DNA of 37,139 bases from CAVPDG01 sp963702535 (GTDB taxonomy: Bacteria > Chloroflexota > Anaerolineae > Anaerolineales > UBA4823): NCBI GenBank assembly GCA_963702535.1, contig CAVPDG010000019.1:1-37139 (forward strand), in the 5' to 3' direction. Each line of letters starts with the position of its first letter. Position 1 is the first letter of the stretch. The position numbers were made by a program, and so were the translations under genes. The notes beneath the pieces are model-generated. The model did not search any database, had not been told where the DNA came from, and was given only the letters and a program-made list of their open reading frames with translations. Below, in pieces: positions 8,456-15,591 of this stretch.

Positions 8456-9147
8456 TTAGTTCAGCTTGAGCGGCTGCCAGTGATCCGCTTGCCATTCGAC
8501 CACCAGCACCGGCTGACCGCCGCGCCGCGCCGGGCGCAGCTTCTCTGCCTGCACCAGCCCTTGCGTCACAGGAAAGCCATCCAGGGTGCACACGGCAGAT
8601 ATGCCCGCCTGCAAGACCGTCTCTACCTCCTGCAGACCGCTCAAATCGCGGGTGCGCCCAACCAGCAGGTAGCGCCCATCCTCCCCGCTGGCTGCCAGCC
8701 CGACAGCAGCCAGCGCGCCGATCACGCCATCCTGGCTGCCGCCCAATCCGGAAAGCAATACGCCTTGTCCAGCCGCCAGCTCACGCGCCCTCCGCCTGGC
8801 TGAGCACATCTCTCTGCGCGCTCTGCCCGAACTCGAAGAGGGCTTCCGCAGCCTGCGCCGTTGCCACGCACAGACCCGGGTCGCTGCCGTAGACAAAGCC
8901 TGCCAGCATGAGCGTTTTCACCCGCTCGAACAGCTCCCCGAGGTCGACCGGTTGCTTATCAGCCAGCCCGATGGCGGCGCTGCTGTTATGCGAGGTGTAA
9001 GGAATGCGCGGGTCCACCAAGAGCTGGTGGCGCGTCACGCCCATCACGGTGTAATCGCGGCTCAGGTCTTGCGCGATCTCCCTCGCCAGCCTGCCCGTGC
9101 CGCGTGACTTCGAGGTTATCGGTATCATCCATGCCAATATAAATCAT
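8456..9147 (-). CDS. DDTD-motif protein resembling the N-terminal part of TiaS, first gene of the ECF operon, frameshifted
   Basis: The start ATG at 9147 lies 8 bp after AGAGGTG. MIYIGMDDTDN, then SRGTGRLAREIAQDLSRDYT and GVTRHQLLVDPRIPYTSHNS, match the DDTD-type nucleotide-binding core known from archaeal TiaS (tRNA-Ile2 agmatidine synthetase). However, the protein is only about 230 residues and lacks the OB-fold and zinc ribbon of TiaS. Two single extra bases (near 9110 and 8794) break the frame; corrected, the protein ends QADHWQPLKLN. A stand-alone relative in an ECF operon is unlikely to modify tRNA. A role in activating or processing the imported compound is possible, but this is inference. 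Expression should come from the minus-strand side of the operator at 9182-9203. Confidence 0.55.
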
Positions 9148-9151
9148 CCCT

Positions 9152-9180
9152 TTGACACCTCTTTCATTTTGGAATATAAT
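9152..9180 (+). promoter_or_regulatory. Perfect-consensus sigma-70 promoter
   Basis: TTGACA at 9152-9157 and TATAAT at 9175-9180 are separated by exactly 17 bp. This is a full match to both consensus hexamers and the best promoter in the window. It drives the small unknown gene and the DUF134 gene on the plus strand. A promoter this strong needs repression, which the palindrome directly downstream can supply. Confidence 0.85.
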
Positions 9181-9181
9181 A

Positions 9182-9203
9182 ATTATGGGCATATACCCAT
9201 AAT
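9182..9203. promoter_or_regulatory. 22-bp perfect palindrome, probable operator for the DUF134 regulator
   Basis: ATTATGGG (9182-9189), a 6-bp centre CATATA, and CCCATAAT (9196-9203) form perfect 8-bp arms. The site begins 2 bp after the -10 box and covers the expected start point, so a bound dimer would block the plus-strand promoter. It also lies just upstream of the AT-rich -10 region for the divergent DDTD/ECF operon. One site could thus control both units. The DUF134 protein encoded 300 bp away is the natural candidate to bind it (inference). Confidence 0.75.
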
Positions 9204-9245
9204 CATCTACAGGATACAGAATGCCGTAAAGCTCAGGAGGTTGAG

Positions 9246-9491
9246 ATGGGCAAAATATTCGTACGCGAGCGGCAAAACGTCGGCAAAGGCGCAGGCAGGC
9301 CGCGTTTTGCAGTGGTGGCAGTAGAAGGAATTGACCTGAAAGTCTATACGCAACATATTCGCAAGATCGAGCTTGAAACGCTTGCCGAAGCTGTCGGCGC
9401 CGAGGTCGTTTACCTGCCCCGCGGAGAAAATGCCGGCGATCAAGAGCACGGTGAGGGCAAACGCCGCCGCCGGCGCTCCCAACAGGAGTGA
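9246..9491 (+). CDS. Small conserved-looking protein of unknown function, cotranscribed with DUF134
   Basis: The start ATG lies 5 bp after a full AGGAGG, indicating strong translation. The 81-residue product has a basic N-terminus (MGKIFVRERQNVGKGAGRPR), a central alpha/beta segment (FAVVAVEGIDLKVYTQHIRK, LETLAEAVGAEVVYLPRGE) and an Arg-rich tail (KRRRRR). There is no signal peptide or membrane helix and no Cys, so it should be cytoplasmic. I do not recognise the family. Its place directly behind the strongest promoter of the island and before a DUF134 regulator suggests a regulatory accessory or binding role. The basic ends would suit nucleic acid or oxyanion contact, but that is a guess. 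Confidence 0.6.
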   Translation: MGKIFVRERQNVGKGAGRPRFAVVAVEGIDLKVYTQHIRKIELETLAEAVGAEVVYLPRGENAGDQEHGEGKRRRRRSQQE

Positions 9492-9497
9492 GCGCTA

Positions 9498-9836
9498 TTG
9501 GTCAGACCCCGCAAGCGGCGCAATCTCTCCCGCCCACCCCGCACGGCGGTGTACAAGCCCGCCGGCGTGCCGTTGGAAGGGCTGCGCCAGGTACTGCTCT
9601 TGCCGGATGAGCTGGAGGCGCTGCGCCTGGCGCACCTGGAAGGTCTCACGCAAAGTGCTGCCGCCGGGCGCATGGGCGTTTCACGCTCCACTTTCCAGCG
9701 CATCCTGGAGCGCGCCCACCGCCAGGTAACCCTGGCGCTGGCGGAAGGGCAGGCGCTGGTGTTGGAAGAGAGCGTGATCGAAGCACACCCTGCCGGTTTC
9801 CATAGACGGAATGCCAGCCAGAAAACCGGCGGCTGA
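9498..9836 (+). CDS. DUF134 (UPF0251) family helix-turn-helix regulator
   Basis: The start is TTG at 9498, about 10 bp after AGGAG and 6 bp after the preceding stop. The N-terminus LVRPRKRRNLSRPPRTAVYKPAGVP and the core LRQVLLLPDELEALRLAHLEGLTQSAAAGRMGVSRSTFQRILERAHRQ (shown by its ends and centre) are diagnostic of DUF134: a sigma-70 region-4-like helix-turn-helix with the GVSRSTFQRIL recognition helix at about residues 63-73. Family members often stand beside genes for NifX/FeMo-cofactor-like or metal-handling proteins, which fits the Mo/W surroundings. It has 112 residues and no separate sensor domain. The palindrome at 9182-9203 is the likely operator, giving autoregulation. The gene is convergent with mosB, whose stop lies 6 bp away. 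Confidence 0.85.
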   Translation: MVRPRKRRNLSRPPRTAVYKPAGVPLEGLRQVLLLPDELEALRLAHLEGLTQSAAAGRMGVSRSTFQRILERAHRQVTLALAEGQALVLEESVIEAHPAGFHRRNASQKTGG

Positions 9837-9841
9837 GCAGC

Positions 9842-10621
9842 TCAATCCGCCCGGTAGATGCGCGTGCCGGGGTTTTCCCCGTGCAGCGCCCGGGTCAGGC
9901 TGCCCGGCAGGCGCCCGTTCACCAGCAGCACTTCGCGCACGCTGCGCGCCCTGGCAAGGCTATCCAGCATGGCGCGCTCAACGGGCAGGTCGTCCAGGTC
10001 CATCTTCTGCAGCTCGCCGACCTCGATCTCAGGGATGAACTGGGCGGAGGCGCTCTTCTTGGGGTCGGCGGTTAGCAGACCCTGCTCATCTTTAACCAGG
10101 ATACAGCGCCTGGCGCCCACGACCTCAGCCGTCAAGAACGCGCCGACATCGGTGCGGTGCGGCGGGATACGCCCTTGCGCGGCTGGCTCTTCCCACAAGC
10201 CATACGGCGGCATGGCGTGCATCACCGGAATGGCGCCCAGAGCAAGGTAGGAAGGCATCTTCAACAGGTCATCATGACCGATCTTGACCCCACCGTGCGG
10301 GGCGAGCAGCAGGGCGATCATCAGCGCGTTCTGCTCACTGATGCTGGCGCCCAGCTTGGCGAGCACACCGGTGGGCATGCCCAGGTCCAGGGCGATGGCG
10401 TAAGCATGCCGGCTGCGCGTCCCACCGCCGGTCATCACCAGCAGCGGGTAATCGGGGCGGGCAGCCACGATCTCATCCAGCAGCGGCAGGACCACCTGCC
10501 GGCCGCGGTCGAGGATGCTCTGCCCGCCCAGCTTGATCACGTTCAGGTCCGGCAATGGGCGAAAAACCTGCTCCGTCTCTGTGCTTGCCAGCAAAGCCTT
10601 GTCCATTAAGGATTCAGCCAT
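9842..10621 (-). CDS. mosB: Molybdenum storage protein subunit (MosB-like, amino-acid-kinase fold)
   Basis: The 259-residue protein aligns over its length with Azotobacter MosB, as I recall that sequence: FRPLPDLNVIKLGGQSILDRG, LDEIVAARPDYPLLVMTGGG, GMPTGVLAKLGASISEQNA, MPPYGLWEEPAAQGRIPPHR, TDVGAFLTAE, VKDEQGLLTADPKK and VNGRLPGSLTRALHGENPGT. The PPHRTDVGAFL element and the MPPYGLW loop separate MoSto subunits from UMP kinase. MoSto is an ATP-dependent alpha3-beta3 cage that stores polyoxomolybdate or polyoxotungstate. Only one subunit gene is present here, last in the tupB-tupC-tupA operon. The assembly may therefore be homomeric, or the partner may lie elsewhere. The start ATG at 10621 follows no clear ribosome site; the ATG at 10606 is an alternative. 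Confidence 0.85.
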   Translation of the reverse strand: MAESLMDKALLASTETEQVFRPLPDLNVIKLGGQSILDRGRQVVLPLLDEIVAARPDYPLLVMTGGGTRSRHAYAIALDLGMPTGVLAKLGASISEQNALMIALLLAPHGGVKIGHDDLLKMPSYLALGAIPVMHAMPPYGLWEEPAAQGRIPPHRTDVGAFLTAEVVGARRCILVKDEQGLLTADPKKSASAQFIPEIEVGELQKMDLDDLPVERAMLDSLARARSVREVLLVNGRLPGSLTRALHGENPGTRIYRAD

Positions 10622-10699
10622 CAGCTTGGAATTCGATATGCAATCGACCGGTAGCGTCTCTTTTTAAGCCCATCGCTAGCTCCTGATTGGAAATTTAGC

Positions 10700-12083
10700 C
10701 TATTTTACCTGAATTTCAGTCACGCCCTTAACCTGCAGCTTGCCCGACTGACCGGGCAGGACAGTGCTGAAGCCGCCGTTGCTGCGGAATGAGACGATGC
10801 AGTCCGCGCAAGCCATCACGTCCGCCAGGGCGATCTCCGCCGTGTAACCATCGTCGGCGATGAAGACAACTGTCGTGGCGTCTGCCGCCGGACCAGCCAG
10901 ATTCAGCAGCTCCGAAATGAGCACGCCGGTGTAGGTCTCCTTCTGACCCTGCTTGTTGGTCAACTCAACGTCCAGGGTGGGCATGGCTTTGACCTCTTCT
11001 TCCGTCCAAGCCATTTCCTGGGCAACCTTGCCGGTCACCTTCAACGCCGCAGCGGCAGCCGGAGCTTCCGGAGTGACGTTCCAGGGGACTTCTGTCGGCT
11101 TGCTCTGCGACTCCAGCCAGGTCGGAATCAGGCGATGAACAGCGACTGACCGAAATCCGCCGCTCCGAACTTGGCAATTTTCTCCTGCACTGGCACTGAG
11201 GTGATCCAACCAGCATGAATTGGTTCGCCAGATCGCCCTGGATCTTGGGATTCTTATCCGGATCGACCGCGATCACACCGTAAGGGTTGAACAAGCGTCT
11301 TATCCCCTTCGACCATGATGGGAAGTTCAAGACCTTCCTTTGTTCGCGCCAGGTAGGTGCCGCGATCGCTAAGCGTGTATGCTTGCTGTTCCTGGGACAT
11401 GGTAACACCTCGCCCATGCCCGCGCCGGCAGAGATGTACCAGTCGCCCTGCAGGCTCGATGCTCGGCGGACTTTCCAGATGGCCATCTCTTTGGTGTTGC
11501 GTGCCCAGAATTGTCGCCGCGGGAAATGAAACGGCGACTGGGTTTCGGCGATCTTTTTGAAGGCGTCCACGGCTTTGGTCATACCCTTGATGCCGGCCGG
11601 GTCGCCTGCTGGGCAAAGGATGACAAGTCGTTATACATTACATCGTCACGACGCGTACCCCATGGTCGGCCTGCCATGAACTCGTCTTCCTTGGCACGCG
11701 CGATGCACCAAAAGCACATCGGCATTGCCATCCTGCCCCAACTGCATCGCCTGACCCGTGCCAACGGCGACCACATCCACCTTAACACCCGTTTCGTCTT
11801 CAAACATGGGCAACAGATAATCCAGCAAGCCCGAGTCCTGGGTTGAGGTCGTAGTCGCCAGGATCAGCTTCTTCTCGCCTGAGGCGGCTGGCGGCTGGGT
11901 TTCAGCCGGCGCGGCTGTCGGCTCCACCTTGGTCGTCGCCGTCGGTGGAGGAGGTTGGGTAGCTTCGGGCGGCTGCGTGGCTTGTGGCGCCTGGGTTACC
12001 GCGGCCGGGCTGGCGCAGGCGCTGAGCAGCATGACAACCAGCATGAGCAACCCGAGTATATTTGCGATCCTTCTTTGTTGCAT
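10700..12083 (-). CDS. tupA: Tungstate-binding lipoprotein TupA fused to a C-terminal sulfite-oxidase-fold domain, many frameshifts
   Basis: The start ATG at 12083 lies 5 bp after AGGAGG. It opens with a lipoprotein signal (LLSACAS) and a Pro/Thr tether. TupA hallmarks follow: ILATTTSTQDSGLLDYLLPM, VAVGTGQAMQLGQDGNADVL, LVHRA, then RRDDVMYND, MTKAVDAFKKIAETQSPF, WYISAGAGMGEVL, YTLSDRGTYLA and PYGVIAVDPDKNPKIQ. At least six single-base shifts between 11690 and 11150 scatter these over three frames. The last 150 or so codons are in one frame: LESQSKPTEVPWNVTPEAP leads without a start site into a SUOX-like domain (KETYTGVLISELLNLAG, DGYTAEIALADVMACADC). Its CADC matches the CTDC of lipoprotein domain 3. 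TupA normally ends before this point, so the fusion is unusual. The tether suits an extracytoplasmic oxyanion trap. Confidence 0.75.
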
Positions 12084-12144
12084 ATCGTCCTCCTGTTCCT
12101 GATGATAATTGGTTAAGGCAAGCGTTAGCACGCTGCCGCAATCC

Positions 12145-12879
12145 CTAGTACACCATTTCACCGTTGACGAAGGCACGCGTGCGCGCATCGACCGGCGCAT
12201 CGAAGAAGCTGCCCACGTCCGCCATTTCAACCAGTTTGCCTGCCAGCATAAAAGCAACCCGGTCTGCCAGGCGCCGCGCCTGGAAGACGTTATGCGTCAC
12301 CAGCACCACGGTTGTCTGCTGCTCCCGGTTCACCTGGTGGATGATCTTCTCGATCAAGCCCACGTTGTAAGGGTCCAGGTTCGCTGTCGGCTCATCCATC
12401 AGCAAGACATCCGGGCGCAAGATCATGGCGCGCGCCAGCGCCACGCGTTGCGCCTCGCCCCCGGAGAGGCTGCGGGCGTTCTGCTGCGCCAGCTCGACCA
12501 AGCCCACCTGTTCCAGGACGGCTTTCGCCGGCGCCTGTGCGTCGCGCTGCCCTCTCAGCCTCAAGCTATAGGCGACGTTCTCCCAGACGGTGCGGTCGAG
12601 CAGCATCGGGCGCTGGAAGACGGTAGTCACCCGCCGCCGCAGCTCCAGCGGCATCTCCTTCCCCGCCTCGTAGCGCACACCGGCGAAATCGATCCACCCC
12701 GCAGTAGGCGGCTCGAGGAAATTGAGCAAGCGCAGCAGGGTGCTTTTTCCCGACCCGCTGGGTCCGACCAGCGCCAGGATCTCCCCTCGCCGGACTTCCA
12801 TCGCCTCGATGGCGATCACCTCGCGGGTATCATAGGCTTTCACCAATCCCTGGATCTGGTAGGCTGCCAGCTCACTCAT
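12145..12879 (-). CDS. tupC: Tungstate ABC transporter ATPase (TupC)
   Basis: The 244-residue protein has all ABC motifs in order: Walker A GPSGSGKST (about 38-46), Q-loop VFQRPML, signature LSGGEAQRVALARA, Walker B VLLMDEPTANLD and the H-loop VTHN. It has the short C-terminus typical of TupC (no TOBE domain), unlike ModC. The start ATG at 12879 overlaps the end of tupB by 4 bp. It energises the TupB permease. As no ATPase accompanies wtpAB at 3.3-5.2 kb, it may serve both permeases (inference). Confidence 0.88.
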   Translation of the reverse strand: MSELAAYQIQGLVKAYDTREVIAIEAMEVRRGEILALVGPSGSGKSTLLRLLNFLEPPTAGWIDFAGVRYEAGKEMPLELRRRVTTVFQRPMLLDRTVWENVAYSLRLRGQRDAQAPAKAVLEQVGLVELAQQNARSLSGGEAQRVALARAMILRPDVLLMDEPTANLDPYNVGLIEKIIHQVNREQQTTVVLVTHNVFQARRLADRVAFMLAGKLVEMADVGSFFDAPVDARTRAFVNGEMVY

Positions 12880-13556
12880 TCATGCTTCTCCCTTGCAGGC
12901 GCAGCATCGCCAGGTTTACCAGGAAGGTGATCCCCAACAATAAAATGCCCAACGTCAGCGCCAGGTCGAAATTGCCTTTGCGCGTCTCGAGCACGATGGC
13001 GGTCGTCATCACCCGCGTGCTGTCCCTCGATATTGCCGCCCACCAGCATCACCGCCCCTACCTCGGAGATAATGCTGCCAAAACCGGCCACAATGGCAAC
13101 AATAACGCCGATGCGCGCCTCCCACAGGACTGTCGTCGCCGCCTGGCGCTGGGTTGCGCCCAGGGAGATGACCTGCTGGCGGAGCTGCGGGTCGACGCCC
13201 ATCACCGCCGCCATGGTAAAGCCCGCCACCAGGGGAAAGGCGATGATCGTTTGCGCCAGGATCATCGCCCCGGGCGTGAACAGCTCGGGAATGAATGGCA
13301 GGTTGAGCTGCCCCAGCGGTCCGGCACGGGATAGCAGCAGGTAAACAAACAGACCGATCACCACCGGCGGGAAGCCCATGCCGGTATAGAGCAAGACCAC
13401 CACCCAGCGCCGCCCGATGAAGCGCCTCAAGCCCATCACCGCCCCCAGGGGAATGCCAATCAAGGCGCTCAGCAGCAATGCTGTGCCCGATACCTTGAAT
13501 GTGAGCAGGATGATTTCGAGGAGATCGGAGGACATGGTGGTGTATATTTGTACCAT
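12876..13556 (-). CDS. tupB: Tungstate ABC transporter permease (TupB), one frameshift
   Basis: The core residues are SSDLLEIILLTFKVSGTALL, GRRWVVVLLYTGMGFPPVVI, PGAMILAQTIIAFPLVAGFT, QQVISLGATQRQAATTVLWE (the EAA-type loop, with the motif as SLGAT-x10) and SIISEVGAVMLVGGNIEG, all typical of TupB. One extra base near 13020 shifts the frame. Corrected, the C-terminus continues as STRVMTTAIVLETRKGNFDL and ends in membrane helices plus MLRLQGRSMNE, overlapping tupC. ATG at 13556 or the in-frame ATG at 13535 could start the protein. The second fits the family N-terminus better, and neither has a strong ribosome site. It is the first gene of tupBCA-mosB. Confidence 0.83.
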   Translation of the reverse strand: MVQIYTTMSSDLLEIILLTFKVSGTALLLSALIGIPLGAVMGLRRFIGRRWVVVLLYTGMGFPPVVIGLFVYLLLSRAGPLGQLNLPFIPELFTPGAMILAQTIIAFPLVAGFTMAAVMGVDPQLRQQVISLGATQRQAATTVLWEARIGVIVAIVAGFGSIISEVGAVMLVGGNIEGQHAGDDDRHRARDAQRQFRPGADVGHFIVGDHLPGKPGDAAPAREKHE

Positions 13557-13580
13557 TCAAGTATATTTTCATTCGCCCAT
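13545..13580 (-). promoter_or_regulatory. Candidate regulatory region upstream of tupB
   Basis: Read on the minus strand, this stretch holds AAATATACT (13568-13560) and a second AAATATAC about 20 bp further on, preceded by an ATGGGC half-site (13580-13575). AAATATACT is also found before the wtp operon, and ATGGGC is the inner half of the DUF134 palindrome. These short matches may be chance. They mark where oxyanion control of the tup operon would be expected. Confidence 0.25.
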
Positions 13581-13727
13581 CCTGTCCAGAGCAATCCGCA
13601 GGTTTCACAGAGTGAAAACTGCCGAGTGAAAAGCCCACGCCATTACAGGCCCCATTCCCACTCTAGGCAGCAAGCGTTTATTCGAGCCTTGACGCGCTAA
13701 GCAGAATAGCGCGGACTAAAATAAAAG

Positions 13728-13737
13728 CGAACGTTCG
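13728..13737. promoter_or_regulatory. Palindrome before the TetR gene, candidate TetR operator
   Basis: CGAACGTTCG is a perfect 10-bp palindrome 26 bp upstream of the TetR start, extended by a further GTTC. GAACG/CGTTC palindromes close to the gene are typical autoregulatory sites of TetR-family repressors. A TTGACG (13689-13694) upstream could be the -35, but the matching -10 is poor. Confidence 0.5.
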
Positions 13738-13763
13738 TTCACATTCAACCGCGAGGTCCCAAC

Positions 13764-14492
13764 ATGAACGATTCCCTCTCCAAAGGCGAGCGCACCAGCC
13801 AGGCAATCCTCGAAGCAGCCTATGCCCTGTTCCTGGAGCAGGGCTACCACGCCACTTCCATGCGACAGATCGCGCAAAGGTCGGGGCTTGCGCTGGGAGG
13901 CATATACAACCATTTCGCTGGCAAGGAAGAGATTTTTGAAAACGTGCTACTTCAGAAACACCCCTACCGGCAGGTTTTATCCATCCTGCTGGCTACCTCC
14001 GGCGAGTCGCTGGAGGCGTTTGCTCAAAACGCTGCCCGCACCATCTCCATTGAGCTGGGCAAACGCCCCGACTTCCTCAAGCTTGCCTTTATCGAAATCA
14101 ACGAGTTCAAGGCGCAACACGTCCCCCTCCTGATCCAAACGATCTATCCCCAGGTTTACCCGCTGTTGCAGCGTTTCAAAGAGCAGCGCGACGAGCTGCG
14201 CGACCTGCCCGAGCACGTCATCCTGCTCTCCTTCCTGGGAACCTTCTTCGCCTATTTCATGGTGATGAACTTCGTTCCCCCCGCCGGCGTGTTCGAGCTG
14301 GACGGCGCAGAGCTTGAGCACTTTATCGATATCTTCTTGCATGGCGTGGTCAAATCAGATCCAGGACAACCCATCCTCTCCAACCATCCAACCGAAAACC
14401 CGGGGCGGAGCGCCTATGAGTTCACGCCTGATCTCCATCATCCGCAAAGAATTCATCCAGCTGTTTCCGCGACAAGCGCCTGCTGGCGTTGA
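13764..14492 (+). CDS. TetR-family transcriptional repressor of the efflux operon
   Basis: The N-terminal DNA-binding domain (about residues 8-55) has ILEAAYALFLEQGYHATSMR, QIAQRSGLALGGIYNHFAGK and EEIFENVL, the standard TetR helix-turn-helix. The rest is an all-helical ligand domain ending HFIDIFLHGVV. After about residue 194 the sequence (SDPGQPILSNHPTENPGRSA) no longer looks helical and overlaps the permease gene by 77 bp. A reading-frame change near 14345 would instead end the protein at the TGA at 14417-14419, overlapping the permease ATG (ATGA). I think the true end is there. It is first in the operon with the efflux genes and probably binds the palindrome at 13728. The inducer is unknown. 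Confidence 0.82.
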   Translation: MNDSLSKGERTSQAILEAAYALFLEQGYHATSMRQIAQRSGLALGGIYNHFAGKEEIFENVLLQKHPYRQVLSILLATSGESLEAFAQNAARTISIELGKRPDFLKLAFIEINEFKAQHVPLLIQTIYPQVYPLLQRFKEQRDELRDLPEHVILLSFLGTFFAYFMVMNFVPPAGVFELDGAELEHFIDIFLHGVVKSDPGQPILSNHPTENPGRSAYEFTPDLHHPQRIHPAVSATSACWR

Positions 14493-15546
14493 TCCTGATC
14501 TTGCCGCTGGTGCAGCTCTTCCTGCTCGGTTATGCCGCCACAAACGAGGTGCGCAACATACCGGTCGCGGTCTTCGACCAGAGCCACAGCCCGGAGGGGC
14601 GCGCCTTGCTGGATGCGTACCGCGCCTCCGACTATTTCATGCTGGCCTATTCGGTCAATTCCGACGCCGAGCTGCGCCAGCTGATCGAAAAGGGACAGGC
14701 GGGTGTTGGCTTGATCATCCCCCCCGATTATGCACCCCGGCTTCTGGAGGGTAAAGCGCAGGTGGCGTTCATCCTGGATGGCTCCGACCCTTCCATGGCA
14801 ACAACCGCCTTATCGGCAGCGCAGCTCATCGCCCAAAGTCATGCCACCCGCCTGCTGGCGGAGAAGCTGGCTCGCAGCGGGGTCAGCCTCAAACTCCAGC
14901 CGCCGGTGGATTTGCGCACCACGGTCTGGTACAACCCCGATATGGTCTCGGCCTATTTCATGATCCCCGGCGTGATCGGCATGATCCTCTTCGCCATCAC
15001 CGCCATCCTGACCGCCACTTCGGTGGTACGCGAGCGCGAGCGCGGCACAATCGAGCAGCTGATCGTCACCCCCATCCGACCCGTGGGAGTTGATGGTGGG
15101 TAAGATCCTGCCTTACGCCATCCTGAGCCTGTTCGATACCTTCACCGTGATCGCTGTGGGGCATTTCTGGTTCGGCGTTCCGGTGCGCGGCTCGCTGCTG
15201 CTCATCGCCCTGCTCTCGGCGCTGTTCCTGCTATCGGGTCTGGGCATCGGGCTGTTTGCCTCCACGATTGCCAATACGCAGCAGGAGGCGATGCTGACCG
15301 TTTTCATGACCCTGCTGCCGGCCATTTTCCTTTCGGGCTTCTTCTTCCCGCTCCAAAACATGCCCAGGTTCTTGCAGTTCATTTCCTACTTCATCCCGTT
15401 GCGCTATTTTCTCAAGATCATCCGTGTGTCTACTGCTCAAAGGCGTGGGCATCGAAAGCATCAAGACCGATGTCCTGGCACTGGCTGTTTTCGGCGTCCT
15501 GATCATGGGCGCTGCGGCGCGGCGCTTCCGCAAGCGCCTGGATTGA
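14416..15546 (+). CDS. ABC-2 type efflux permease (YbhS/YbhR type), three frameshifts
   Basis: The start ATG at 14416 follows a GGGGCGGAG site. The corrected protein is about 375 residues: an N-terminal helix (MSSRLISIIRKEFIQLFRDK, LILPLVQLFLLGYAATNEV), a large external domain (IPVAVFDQSHSPEGRALLDA, GLIIPPDYAPRLLEGKAQVA, NPDMVSAYFMIPGVIGMILF), then five membrane helices with the ABC-2 signature ERGTIEQLIVTPIRPVELMV and FLSGFFFPLQNMPRFLQFIS. The three breaks (near 14473, 15085 and 15430) each need removal of one extra base. With the HlyD-like protein and two ATPases it forms a YbhGFSR-type drug or solute exporter. Only one permease gene is present where YbhSR has two, so it may act as a homodimer. 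Confidence 0.82.
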
Positions 15547-15591
15547 GCCAACTTGAGACAGGGCTGTTTTCGTAAATCAGTGGAGGTTCCT

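Noticed and set aside
9842..10621. UMP kinase (pyrH)
   Set aside because: The PPHRTDVGAFL and MPPYGLW segments and the C-terminus match MoSto subunits, and the operon is tungstate uptake, not nucleotide metabolism.
10900..12083. tupA as a decayed pseudogene
   Set aside because: All TupA motifs are preserved across the three frames, and each break is a one-base change. The pattern matches the rest of the window, so an assembly error is likelier than decay.
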